A stretch of 6,392 bases of DNA from Eubacterium sp. (GCA_003486385.1 DNFT01000059.1:1601-7992), one strand, 5' to 3'; numbered from the stretch's first letter, positions 1-6,363 are shown. The notes: generated by a model not told the origin, from the letters alone. Translations and numbers: made by a program.

Positions 1-120
1 ATATCCGAGCTGCCCTCAGGGGGCGTCATACCATCCGGAGGCATCATATCAGAGCTGCCCTCAGGGGGCGTCATACCATCCGGTGGCATCATATCTGAGC
101 TGCCATCCGGAGGAGTCATG
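1..120 (-). repeat. 45-bp in-frame tandem repeat encoding a 15-residue Pro/Gly/Asp unit
   Basis: Two full 45-bp units (1-45 and 46-90) differ at only two positions, and a diverged partial third unit covers 91-120. On the minus strand each unit encodes GSSDMMPPDGMTPPE. The array continues up to the window edge, so the true copy number is unknown. It sits in the low-complexity tail of the lipoprotein, after a Gly-rich stretch and several Q-R-P-(D/N) motifs. Near-identity at DNA level suggests recent expansion or homogenisation. A flexible spacer or wall-spanning tail is the likely role, but this is inferred. Confidence 0.9.
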
Positions 121-2111
121 TCATTGTTTCCATCAGGCCTTTGACCATCAGAGCCGTTGTTTTCCCTATTCGGTCGCTGTTCATACGTATTTTCATTTTT
201 TCTGTCGGGTCTCTGACCACCCATGTTGTTAGTGTCGCCGTTATTGTTACCATTGTTACCGGAAAAGCCACCGTCATGGAAGCCGCCGCCACCCGGGAAG
301 CCGCCCATTCCCATGCCGCTTCCATATATGGTGCTGTCCATTGTTACTGTGGTTTCATAATTGCCCGCCTTGATGGTGTAGGTATTTCCGACTACGATAT
401 CGGGTGAGCTTATGACAACGCTGCTGTAGGTCTTGTCGGACTGCCATGAAAGCAGCGTACTTCCGGACTCATCGAGAAGACTGATTGTTGTTCCTGCGGA
501 CTGTGTGGTGAAAGAGACAAGAATACTTCCTTGGGTAGAATCCGAACCGAAATTCTCAGCCATTCCCGATGCTCCTGCCGCAATCAAGGTTCCGCCTGTG
601 ATAGTTGCCTCGCCGTCATAGTCGAGGGCACCATCGGCACTTGATTCAGGACCGGATACATAGATTACACCACCTGTAACGTATAGGTTTCCGTTGGAAT
701 CGATACCATCGCCATCGGCATTGATGGTTATTGTTCCACCATTGATGTAGATGTTTGCATCGGAATCAGCAGAGAAAGCATCATGTCCAAAACCGCCAAA
801 GCCGCTTGAATCGGTGCCGCCGGCTGCATTTATACCATCATCCGAGGCGTTAATGTTTATTGTGCCATCGTTAACTGTTATGGTAAGTCCTTCCAGTCCC
901 TCGTAGCAATCGGTGATGTCAATGACACCACTGTTGATTATCAGATCATTGTCGGCATGCAGACCGTCATCGCCTGTCGCAATCGTGAAGCTGCCCCCGT
1001 TGATGGACATATCAGAGTTGCTGTGCAGGCCATCATCGGTGGTGCTGATTGTGAAGGTACCGTCATTTACAATGAGGTTACCGGCTGCCTTGAGTCCCTT
1101 TGCACTGTCATCGCTTCCAGTGCCTTCAATTGTTATGTCATAGCTTCCGTTGTCTATCATAAGATAATATCCTGCGCTTATGCCATCTCCCTGTGCCGTT
1201 ATATTTAAGTCTCCACCGGCAATATAGACGAAGCCAAGAGCTTCATCCTCGCTGTTTTCGGCATGGATACCATCCTTGCCCGATACTATTGTGAAGCCTC
1301 CATCGGCTATCCTTATGCTGTCATTTGCGGAAAGACTGTGGCCTGCTGCGGTGATATTGTATGTCCCGCCTGTGATTACAAGATCATCCTTTGAGACAAT
1401 TCCATGACCGGTGCCGGCGTTTATGGTAAGAACACCGCTTCCGTTGAGTGTAAGGTCGTCCTTGGAAAAAATGACGGCGTCAATATTGTTGTCATCTATT
1501 GCGATATATTCACCGCCGTTAGAAAGTGTATTTTCGGAACCGGCAGCAAGAGTTATGAATACCTTATCTGCATTGCATACATAGATTGCCGCGGATGTGC
1601 TGCTGTTTATGCTGGCATTGTCAAGCACGAGCTGGATTTTGGCATTTTTGTCCGCATCTATAATTATCATTCCGTCATCTAATGTGCCGGATATAATGTA
1701 GATTCCCTCCTCCGATATCGTGGCTGTTGAGCCGGATATTGCGACTGAGCTGGAGGAGCTGCTTATACTGTCACCGTTTAAGGTAAGTTTTACACTTGTG
1801 CTCTCGTCATAGCCGATTTCCTTGTCACGATTCGTGAACATATCCGATGTATCAATGGATGTGGCATTGGATACGGTGGTTGCGGAAGATGAGCTGTTGG
1901 AGGCTGAGCCTGAGCTTTCATTTGTCGAGTTATCCGATGAGTCTCCATCGGTATTTTTTTCTGCTGCTGCGGAAGCGTCTGTTGAGCTTGTCGTGACCCC
2001 GCGTGAACTGTCATTTGCGGTTGAACCGGAATTGTGTACACTGCATCCTGTAATCAGCATTGCAGATATGAGGGCGGCAGATATTGTTTTAATATATTTA
2101 TATTTAATCAT
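1..2111 (-). CDS. Secreted lipoprotein with Cthe_2159-like carbohydrate-binding beta-helix domain (3' end beyond window)
   Basis: The reading frame is open from the ATG at 2111 to the left edge (703 codons, no stop), so the C-terminus is missing. The start is supported by AAAGGAG seven bases upstream (about 2119-2125). Residues 1-23 form a lipoprotein signal peptide: a basic N-terminus, a hydrophobic core and lipobox I-T-G-C, with Cys23 the expected lipidated residue. Residues 24-90 are a Ser/Thr/Asn/Ala-rich linker. Residues about 104-520 are a repetitive beta-helix with recurring D-D-G-(L/I)-(H/N) turns near 359, 381, 424 and 467 and N-G-G-(S/T)-F/I-T-I strands, as in the Cthe_2159 family (DUF4353, PF14262), whose founder binds acidic plant polysaccharide and calcium. 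The acidic turns could bind calcium; this is inferred. Residues about 530-590 look like a small beta domain. Beyond 596 come Gly-, Asn- and Pro-rich segments and tandem repeats. It is the last visible gene of the minus-strand group. The family call is confident; the ligand is unknown. Confidence 0.85.
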   Translation of the reverse strand, partial: MIKYKYIKTISAALISAMLITGCSVHNSGSTANDSSRGVTTSSTDASAAAEKNTDGDSSDNSTNESSGSASNSSSSATTVSNATSIDTSDMFTNRDKEIGYDESTSVKLTLNGDSISSSSSSVAISGSTATISEEGIYIISGTLDDGMIIIDADKNAKIQLVLDNASINSSTSAAIYVCNADKVFITLAAGSENTLSNGGEYIAIDDNNIDAVIFSKDDLTLNGSGVLTINAGTGHGIVSKDDLVITGGTYNITAAGHSLSANDSIRIADGGFTIVSGKDGIHAENSEDEALGFVYIAGGDLNITAQGDGISAGYYLMIDNGSYDITIEGTGSDDSAKGLKAAGNLIVNDGTFTISTTDDGLHSNSDMSINGGSFTIATGDDGLHADNDLIINSGVIDITDCYEGLEGLTITVNDGTININASDDGINAAGGTDSSGFGGFGHDAFSADSDANIYINGGTITINADGDGIDSNGNLYVTGGVIYVSGPESSADGALDYDGEATITGGTLIAAGASGMAENFGSDSTQGSILVSFTTQSAGTTISLLDESGSTLLSWQSDKTYSSVVISSPDIVVGNTYTIKAGNYETTVTMDSTIYGSGMGMGGFPGGGGFHDGGFSGNNGNNNGDTNNMGGQRPDRKNENTYEQRPNRENNGSDGQRPDGNNDMTPPDGSSDMMPPDGMTPPEGSSDMMPPDGMTPPEGSSD

Positions 2112-2144
2112 ATTGTGTCTCCTTTCTGAGCGTGTTTATTAGAT

Positions 2145-2387
2145 AATTGCAAAACTCTGTTTGTATCAGCCGTACGTTGTGCAACTTTACTAGTACCTTT
2201 CCGGACACATTAGTTCGACATAGTCGGACTATTACACTCCTTGAAATCAGTAGCGGTACATAAGCGGCTAAAATACAGCCGCTAAAGACATTAGTTTGCT
2301 ACGCAAACTATTACTGGTTTCAAAAAGTCCGGCGGTGTACTAGTAAAATTGCACAATGGTTTACCGTAAAATTTGAGTTTCGCAATT
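2145..2387. repeat. 243-bp nested inverted-repeat element with internal hairpins (MITE-like or structured RNA)
   Basis: The arms pair in register around a common centre. The outer arms 2145-2157 and 2375-2387 match 12 of 13. The next arms 2177-2196 and 2337-2356 match 19 of 20, and 2201-2205 pairs with 2328-2332. Inside is a hairpin at 2211-2231 (8-bp stem with one T-G pair, loop CATAG). Then a 12-bp stem, 2241-2252 with 2312-2323 (one T-G pair), encloses two perfect hairpins: 2263-2283 (7-bp stem AGCGGCT) and 2292-2310 (8-bp stem TAGTTTGC, loop TAC). No ORF accounts for it. It starts 10 bases past the DUF4956 stop and ends about 33 bases before the lipoprotein start, so read-through mRNA would carry it between the two genes. 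A non-autonomous mobile repeat, an mRNA processing or attenuation site, or a leader RNA are all possible. No T-tract follows any stem, so a simple intrinsic terminator is unlikely. Confidence 0.8.
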
Positions 2388-2397
2388 GCCTATGTGT

Positions 2398-3093
2398 TTA
2401 TAACATTATAGCCTGATTATCCTGCTTAGAAACCGTAATTTCAAGGTTTCCATTGCGGCAGCGCAGCTTGTTGAGCATTTCCTTGACAGAAGCGCTGCTA
2501 AGAAGGGTAATGTTATATGTCAGTCTGAACATGCTCCCCATGTTGGTTGTTTTTACCTGTGTAAGCTCGAACTCGGAGGTATATTCCTTGAAAATTTCTT
2601 CAAATACCTCATCATAGTCTAAGTCCTCAGGAATTGTAATGTGTAGTGTCTTGTAGAGCGCACCCCTGTCCTTGCTTTTTCTTTCAAGCTCTGTATATAT
2701 AATATAGATAACCGCCATAATCACACTGAAGAGAATAGCGTAAGCAAGGTAGCCCATTCCTGTTATAAGTCCAGCTGCCATTGCAAGGAAGATAGCACCG
2801 ATTTCCTTGGCTGAACCGGGAGCGGAACGGAAGCGTACCAGCGAGAAGGCTCCGGCTACGGCAACACCTGCACCGACATTTCCGTTTACCATCATGATTA
2901 CCATACATACGGTGGCAGGCAGGAGTGCCAGCGTGACAACGAAGCTCTTAGAACTTCTTGTGCGATAAATATACATTCCTGCGAAAATCAAGCCGATTAA
3001 AAGTGCTGTTCCGATACATAGGAAAAAATCTGTGACGGATATAACATTCGTCAAATCTGAATCAAAAATTCCTCTAAAAATATTATTTGTCAT
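2398..3093 (-). CDS. DUF4956 domain-containing integral membrane protein
   Basis: This 231-residue protein starts at the ATG at 3093, preceded by GGAG at 3104-3107 with a 10-base spacer. Hydrophobic segments lie at about 22-43, 51-70, 98-114 and 116-134. The loop between the second and third contains a conserved-looking G-A-F-S-L-V-R-F-R-S-A-P-G-S-A-K-E-I-G-A stretch (81-100), typical of the DUF4956 family (PF16316). The last ~95 residues are soluble, probably cytoplasmic, with an alternating strand/helix pattern that could be a small ferredoxin-like or ACT-like domain; that fold is my inference. The biochemical function is unknown. DUF4956 genes are commonly found next to VTC-domain genes, as here (122 bp downstream of VTC on the same strand), which suggests a shared membrane-linked process. 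The palindromic element begins just after its stop. Family call strong, role unknown. Confidence 0.85.
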   Translation of the reverse strand: MTNNIFRGIFDSDLTNVISVTDFFLCIGTALLIGLIFAGMYIYRTRSSKSFVVTLALLPATVCMVIMMVNGNVGAGVAVAGAFSLVRFRSAPGSAKEIGAIFLAMAAGLITGMGYLAYAILFSVIMAVIYIIYTELERKSKDRGALYKTLHITIPEDLDYDEVFEEIFKEYTSEFELTQVKTTNMGSMFRLTYNITLLSSASVKEMLNKLRCRNGNLEITVSKQDNQAIML

Positions 3094-3215
3094 TGTGTTT
3101 AATCTCCATTCTTTAATATGTAATAATTATTCCGGAAGCTGAGTTTATCTGTATATTCATAGTCTGATTGACTAAAGCTGCGGTGGCGTAGGATATTTGC
3201 ATCGGTTATAAGCAT

Positions 3216-3992
3216 TTAGTTAACAGCATTTGCGGTGCAGTATGCAGGGAATAGCGGACTGTTTAAAATGGTGTCATGGTTGAAGCCGTACATGCATTTG
3301 TTGTTTAGAACCATGTCCTTGTATGCAGCTCCGTACTTGGAAAAGGATGTCTTGTATATTCTCTGTCCGGTGAGAAAATCGGTCATCCACATAGGAATGC
3401 CGCCTGGAGTTTTGATTTCCATGAGCACCTGATTTTTTTCGATTATAGGTGTTCCGTATATTTCACCGGATAATGATATGTCTTCATCGCGGTAGAGAAT
3501 GTTCTCATCAAAGGTTACGCGGAAATCGCTGCCGTCCGTTGAGTAGAATGCCTCGCGCTCGTAGCTTAGGAACACTGCAGGTCTTAATGTTCTGTAGTAG
3601 CTGCAAAAATAATTTATCTCATCAGCAATCTGTGAGCTGGATGGAAGTGGGCGGTGCGTGGTGAGCGCTTCCATCGTCTCATCCAGTGGGAGGACAAGTC
3701 TCCTCTTGTAAACTACGGATTTATACTTTTTCTTTAATTCCACGAAAACATTGTCATTTCCGGATACGTGGCTGTAGCTTCGTATTCTCAGCTTTTCCTT
3801 GTATGGCGGACCTTCGATTGAATGTCTTACAAGTCTGTAATTGTCGGTATCAAAATAGATATTTCTTATAGTCGTATGTCCGTATTTGTCAAGCGCCATA
3901 TGTCCATCCATGATTTTTAACAGAAGCTTTTGCTGCTCCCTGGTCATAAGGTACTTTAGCTCATATCGTTTGAATACTGTCTGAACTGCCAT
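3216..3992 (-). CDS. VTC domain protein (polyphosphate polymerase-like, triphosphate-tunnel fold)
   Basis: I place the start at the ATG at 3992 (258 residues), not the in-frame GTG at 4001, because the ribosome site AGGTGG (3998-4003) overlaps that GTG and lies five bases from the ATG. The protein covers essentially a single VTC domain (PF09359). Tunnel-lining motifs are visible in order: R-Y-E-L-K-Y (9-14), T-I-R-N-I-Y-F-D-T (41-49), K-L-R-I-R-S-Y (67-73), V-E-L-K-K-K (84-89), Y-K-R-R (95-98), Y-E-R-E (144-147), F-R-V-T-F-D (157-162), M-E-I-K (191-194) and S-F-S-K-Y (216-220). In yeast Vtc4 equivalent basic residues bind phosphates and a Glu holds the metal; Glu192 and Lys219 are the likely counterparts. 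No membrane segment is seen, so the protein is probably cytoplasmic and may work with the adjacent DUF4956 protein. Polyphosphate synthesis is plausible, but many bacterial homologues are untested. It is the first gene of the minus-strand group. Confidence 0.88.
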   Translation of the reverse strand: MAVQTVFKRYELKYLMTREQQKLLLKIMDGHMALDKYGHTTIRNIYFDTDNYRLVRHSIEGPPYKEKLRIRSYSHVSGNDNVFVELKKKYKSVVYKRRLVLPLDETMEALTTHRPLPSSSQIADEINYFCSYYRTLRPAVFLSYEREAFYSTDGSDFRVTFDENILYRDEDISLSGEIYGTPIIEKNQVLMEIKTPGGIPMWMTDFLTGQRIYKTSFSKYGAAYKDMVLNNKCMYGFNHDTILNSPLFPAYCTANAVN

Positions 3993-3997
3993 ATTAA

Positions 3998-4003
3998 CCA
4001 CCT
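3998..4003 (-). promoter_or_regulatory. Ribosome binding site deciding the VTC start
   Basis: On the minus strand AGGTGG (within AGAGGTGG) lies five bases before the ATG at 3992. It overlaps the alternative GTG at 4001, which therefore cannot be served by it. Confidence 0.75.
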
Positions 4004-4059
4004 CTTTATGTGTTTTGTTCTTTGTATGAGATGAGTTTAAGCCGCGAACCCTAAATCAA

Positions 4060-4088
4060 CTTAAAAATAATTTAAAGCTTTTGTAAAG
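4060..4088 (-). promoter_or_regulatory. Candidate response-regulator operator: three heptamers at 11-bp spacing
   Basis: On the minus strand CTTTACA (4088-4082), CTTTAAA (4077-4071) and TTTTAAG (4066-4060) are spaced exactly 11 bp apart. OmpR/PhoB-type regulators bind tandem direct repeats with this periodicity; the first copy also fits the TTHAYA-like box of Bacillus PhoP. The array is 68-96 bp upstream of the VTC start codon. A weak TAAACT (4039-4034) could serve as a -10 with no good -35, the arrangement expected of an activator-dependent promoter. The tract is A/T-rich, so chance is possible. The adjacent two-component system is the obvious candidate binder; this is inferred. Confidence 0.4.
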
Positions 4089-4120
4089 TGGGTGTAATTT
4101 CACAGAATGTTCAAATTTCA

Positions 4121-4173
4121 AATCCGGCTTGCAATCCGGGAATTTTATATCTATTATAAATTGTATAATCCGG
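4121..4173 (+). repeat. Three AATCCGG direct repeats in the divergent promoter region
   Basis: Identical heptamers AATCCGG occur at 4121-4127, 4133-4139 and 4167-4173, the last two extended to AATCCGGG. Start-to-start spacing is 12 and 34 bp. They bracket the likely promoter of the regulator gene, and the second overlaps its -35 box. They may be binding sites for an autoregulator or another factor; no assignment is possible from sequence alone. Confidence 0.4.
4129..4157 (+). promoter_or_regulatory. Candidate sigma-A promoter for the two-component operon
   Basis: TTGCAA (4129-4134) and TATTAT (4152-4157) are separated by 17 bp, close to the housekeeping consensus TTGACA-17-TATAAT. A TATAAT at 4164-4169 is an alternative -10 but lacks a good -35. 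Transcription would start near 4165, giving a leader of about 105 bases before the regulator start codon. Confidence 0.5.
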
Positions 4174-4174
4174 G

Positions 4175-4199
4175 TAACAGTGCGGGCACTTTGCTGTTA
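4175..4199 (+). other. Small inverted repeat in the leader of the regulator gene
   Basis: TAACAG (4175-4180) is complementary to CTGTTA (4194-4199). The intervening 13 bases contribute to an alternative pairing, GTGC-GG-GCAC (4180-4189). It lies just downstream of the predicted transcription start. It could be an operator or a weak leader hairpin; evidence is limited to the symmetry. Confidence 0.25.
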
Positions 4200-4257
4200 A
4201 CACATGTTCTGCCCCAAACATCTTTATAATGAAAAACCGTGAAAAAATAATGTGATT

Positions 4258-4262
4258 GGAGG
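4258..4262 (+). promoter_or_regulatory. Ribosome binding site deciding the response regulator start
   Basis: GGAGG directly abuts the in-frame ATG at 4263, leaving no spacer, but is nine bases from the ATG at 4272. The second ATG also begins the canonical M-R-L-L-L-A-E-D-E regulator N-terminus, so 4272 is the better start. Confidence 0.8.
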
Positions 4263-4271
4263 ATGTTTTAT

Positions 4272-4961
4272 ATGAGACTTCTTCTTGCGGAGGACGAGAA
4301 ATCGCTTTCCAGAGCGGTGAAAGCTATACTTGAAAAAAATAATTTTTCCGTGGATGCCGTATATGACGGTGCGGAGGCGCTGGAATATCTTGAGAGCGGC
4401 AACTATGACGGAGTGATAATGGACGTGATGATGCCCAAGATGGATGGAATTACGGCACTTAAGAAGCTGCGCACGGCAGGAAATATGGTTCCGGTGCTGA
4501 TACTGACAGCGAAGTCTGAGATAGATGATAAGGTGGAGGGACTTGACAGCGGCGCCAATGATTATCTTACCAAGCCGTTTGACACGAAGGAGCTGCTTGC
4601 GCGAATCAGGGCGATGACAAGAAGCGCGAATGCCAATATACATGCGGATTCCTCAATGCATGTCGGGAATATAACGCTTGATACTGCAAGCTATGAGCTG
4701 TCATCACCTTCCGGTTCATATAAGCTTGCGAACAAGGAGTATCAGATGATGGAGATGATGATGGCAAATCCCAAGCAGCTCATATCCACGGAGCGCTTCA
4801 TGGAGAAAATCTGGGGCTATGACAGTGAGGCGGAGATAAACGTGGTATGGGTGTATATTTCTTATCTCAGAAAGAAGTTAGAAGCCCTGAATGCCGATAT
4901 ACAGATAAAGGCAACCCGGAATGCGGGGTATTCGCTGGAGGAGAAAGCAGGCAGGCATTAG
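4272..4961 (+). CDS. OmpR/PhoB-family response regulator
   Basis: The 229-residue length is normal for the family. The receiver domain (1-~115) has the acidic pair near Glu7/Asp8, phosphoacceptor Asp51 in M-D-V-M-M-P-K-M-D-G, Thr79 in I-L-T-A-K, and Lys101 in the T-K-P-F loop, so all catalytic switch residues are present. The C-terminal winged-helix DNA-binding domain (about 130-225) shows L-A-N-K-E-Y, I-W-G-Y and the recognition helix region V-Y-I-S-Y-L-R-K-K-L, ending with the wing motif T-R-N-A-G-Y. A methionine-rich helix (E-Y-Q-M-M-E-M-M-M) replaces the usual Leu-rich E-F-x-L-L-x-x-L, which is unusual but compatible with folding. It is followed 67 bp later by its kinase and is divergent from the VTC group, which it probably controls by binding the 11-bp-phased repeats. 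That regulon is inferred. Confidence 0.95.
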   Translation: MRLLLAEDEKSLSRAVKAILEKNNFSVDAVYDGAEALEYLESGNYDGVIMDVMMPKMDGITALKKLRTAGNMVPVLILTAKSEIDDKVEGLDSGANDYLTKPFDTKELLARIRAMTRSANANIHADSSMHVGNITLDTASYELSSPSGSYKLANKEYQMMEMMMANPKQLISTERFMEKIWGYDSEAEINVVWVYISYLRKKLEALNADIQIKATRNAGYSLEEKAGRH

Positions 4962-5028
4962 GATTGATATGTCTGGATAACTGAGAAACGCGAATTCTGC
5001 AACTATCTTTAATGAGAATGAGGATACC

Positions 5029-6360
5029 ATGATAAAAAAACTTCGTAAAAAGCTGGTGGCGGTTGCCATGCTGTCACTGTTTATTGTACTTTTTATTATA
5101 ATAGGTACGGTTAATGTGCTAAATTACACCAGGATGGTGGATGATGCTGACAGAACCTTGAATATTTTAAAGGAAAATAACGGAAGCTTTCCAAGACCGG
5201 ATATGTCGCATGGGCATGGGGGTGAGATGTTTAAGGGAATGTCGCCGGAGGCACCGTATGAGAGCAGATATTTTTCGGTTATGATGGATAGCAATGGAAA
5301 TGTGAGCACCATAGATACGGGAAAGATTGCCGGGACGGATACGGATGAAGCGGCAGAATATGCGGTGAAAGCCTTAGCCAGCGGCAAAACGGAAGGCTTT
5401 ATGGGACAGTATAGATTCACTTTAAAGGAAGCCGATAGCGGAAGCCTTATCATATTTCTGTATTGTGGCAGGGGACTCTCAAATTTCCATTCGGTATTAT
5501 TTATAAGCACCGCCATATCGATTGCCGGTATGCTTGCAGTGTTTCTGCTTCTTGTATTTTTCTCTGGAAGAATTGTGAAGCCTGTGAGTGAGAGCTATGA
5601 TAAACAGAAGCGGTTTATAACAGATGCAGGGCATGAGCTTAAGACACCGCTGACCATAATTGACGCTGATGCGGAGCTGGTAGAGCTGGAATGTGGTGAA
5701 AGCGAGTGGCTTGACGATATCAGGAAGCAGACAAAGAGGCTCACAGCATTGACAAATGACCTCATATACCTTGCAAAGCTGGAGGAAGGACAGAGAAATA
5801 CCGTAAAAATAGAGTTTCCATTGTCCGATGTGGTGGAGGAGACGGCAGAAGCTTTCAGGGCTCGTGCCATCAATGAGAATAAGAAGCTTGAGCTTGACAT
5901 ACAACCCGGAATATCCTATATCGGGGATGAGAAGGCGGTAAGGCAGCTTGTCTCAATACTTGTGGATAATGCAGTTAAATACGCTGATAGCGAAGGAAAT
6001 ATCAGGGTGAAACTATCAAGCATTGCAGGGAAGCAGAACACAGCTTCAAAGTCAAAATGTCAAAATTCGATTTCAAATAAAAAATCCTCTGTTGAACCGA
6101 GGCAGGCAGCGCTAATAAAGCAGCCCGCTGTATCAAGGACGATAAAGCTTGAGGTATACAACACCTGCGTACACATCGATGCGGAGAGTGTGAAGCATCT
6201 TTTTGACCGCTTCTACAGGGCAGAACAGTCGCACAACTCCCAGACCGGAGGTTACGGCATAGGACTTTCTGTGGCTAAGGCGGTTGTTGAGGCGCACGGG
6301 GGGAGGATAAGTGCACGCACGGACGATGGTAAATCGCTTGGAATAACCGTGGTAATGTAA
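5029..6360 (+). CDS. Membrane sensor histidine kinase (partner of the upstream regulator)
   Basis: The protein has 443 residues; GAGG at 5020-5023 is five bases before the ATG. Transmembrane segments at about 10-32 and 155-179 flank a ~120-residue extracytoplasmic sensor. The sensor contains H-G-H-G-G (61-65) and a S-P-E-A-P-Y-E-S-R-Y-F-S-V stretch typical of a Firmicute kinase group. No HAMP domain is present: only about 22 residues separate TM2 from the H box. The phosphorylation site is His202 in D-A-G-H-E-L-K-T-P-L. The N box is L-V-D-N-A-V-K-Y (311-318, Asn314), and the G2-like box is G-G-Y-G-I-G-L (407-413) after F-D-R-F-Y-R. The usual D-x-G-x-G G1 box is replaced by Y-N-T-C-V-H-I (377-383), as in some related clostridial kinases. 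A hydrophilic insert of about 30-40 residues (331-371) separates the N box strand from this region. The signal sensed is unknown. The reading frame is intact and the kinase is probably active. Confidence 0.93.
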   Translation: MIKKLRKKLVAVAMLSLFIVLFIIIGTVNVLNYTRMVDDADRTLNILKENNGSFPRPDMSHGHGGEMFKGMSPEAPYESRYFSVMMDSNGNVSTIDTGKIAGTDTDEAAEYAVKALASGKTEGFMGQYRFTLKEADSGSLIIFLYCGRGLSNFHSVLFISTAISIAGMLAVFLLLVFFSGRIVKPVSESYDKQKRFITDAGHELKTPLTIIDADAELVELECGESEWLDDIRKQTKRLTALTNDLIYLAKLEEGQRNTVKIEFPLSDVVEETAEAFRARAINENKKLELDIQPGISYIGDEKAVRQLVSILVDNAVKYADSEGNIRVKLSSIAGKQNTASKSKCQNSISNKKSSVEPRQAALIKQPAVSRTIKLEVYNTCVHIDAESVKHLFDRFYRAEQSHNSQTGGYGIGLSVAKAVVEAHGGRISARTDDGKSLGITVVM

Positions 6361-6363
6361 ATC

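Noticed and set aside
141..2142. Several plus-strand ORFs of 60-106 codons across the lipoprotein region
   Set aside because: They lie antisense to a continuous 703-codon minus-strand frame with signal peptide, lipobox and domain repeats. Their translations are low-complexity and match no family; they are shadows of the repetitive gene.
2145..2387. CRISPR array or intrinsic terminator in the palindromic region
   Set aside because: There are no regularly spaced identical repeats with unique spacers, and no stem is followed by a T-tract on either strand.
3094..3215. Separate promoter or hairpin between VTC and DUF4956
   Set aside because: Only very short complementary words and no convincing -35/-10 pair are present; cotranscription from the VTC promoter is simpler.
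3993..4001. GTG at 4001 as the VTC start
   Set aside because: It overlaps the only good ribosome site, which is correctly spaced for the ATG at 3992, where the conserved domain also begins.
4263..4271. ATG at 4263 as the response regulator start
   Set aside because: It directly abuts GGAGG with no spacer; the ATG at 4272 has a nine-base spacer and begins the canonical receiver N-terminus.
4224..4643. Minus-strand 139-codon ORF over the response regulator
   Set aside because: It is antisense to a regulator with all catalytic residues, has no ribosome site and shows no recognisable domain.
5124..5904. Minus-strand ORFs of 101-135 codons over the kinase gene
   Set aside because: They are antisense shadows of the intact kinase frame, without a start signal or family resemblance.
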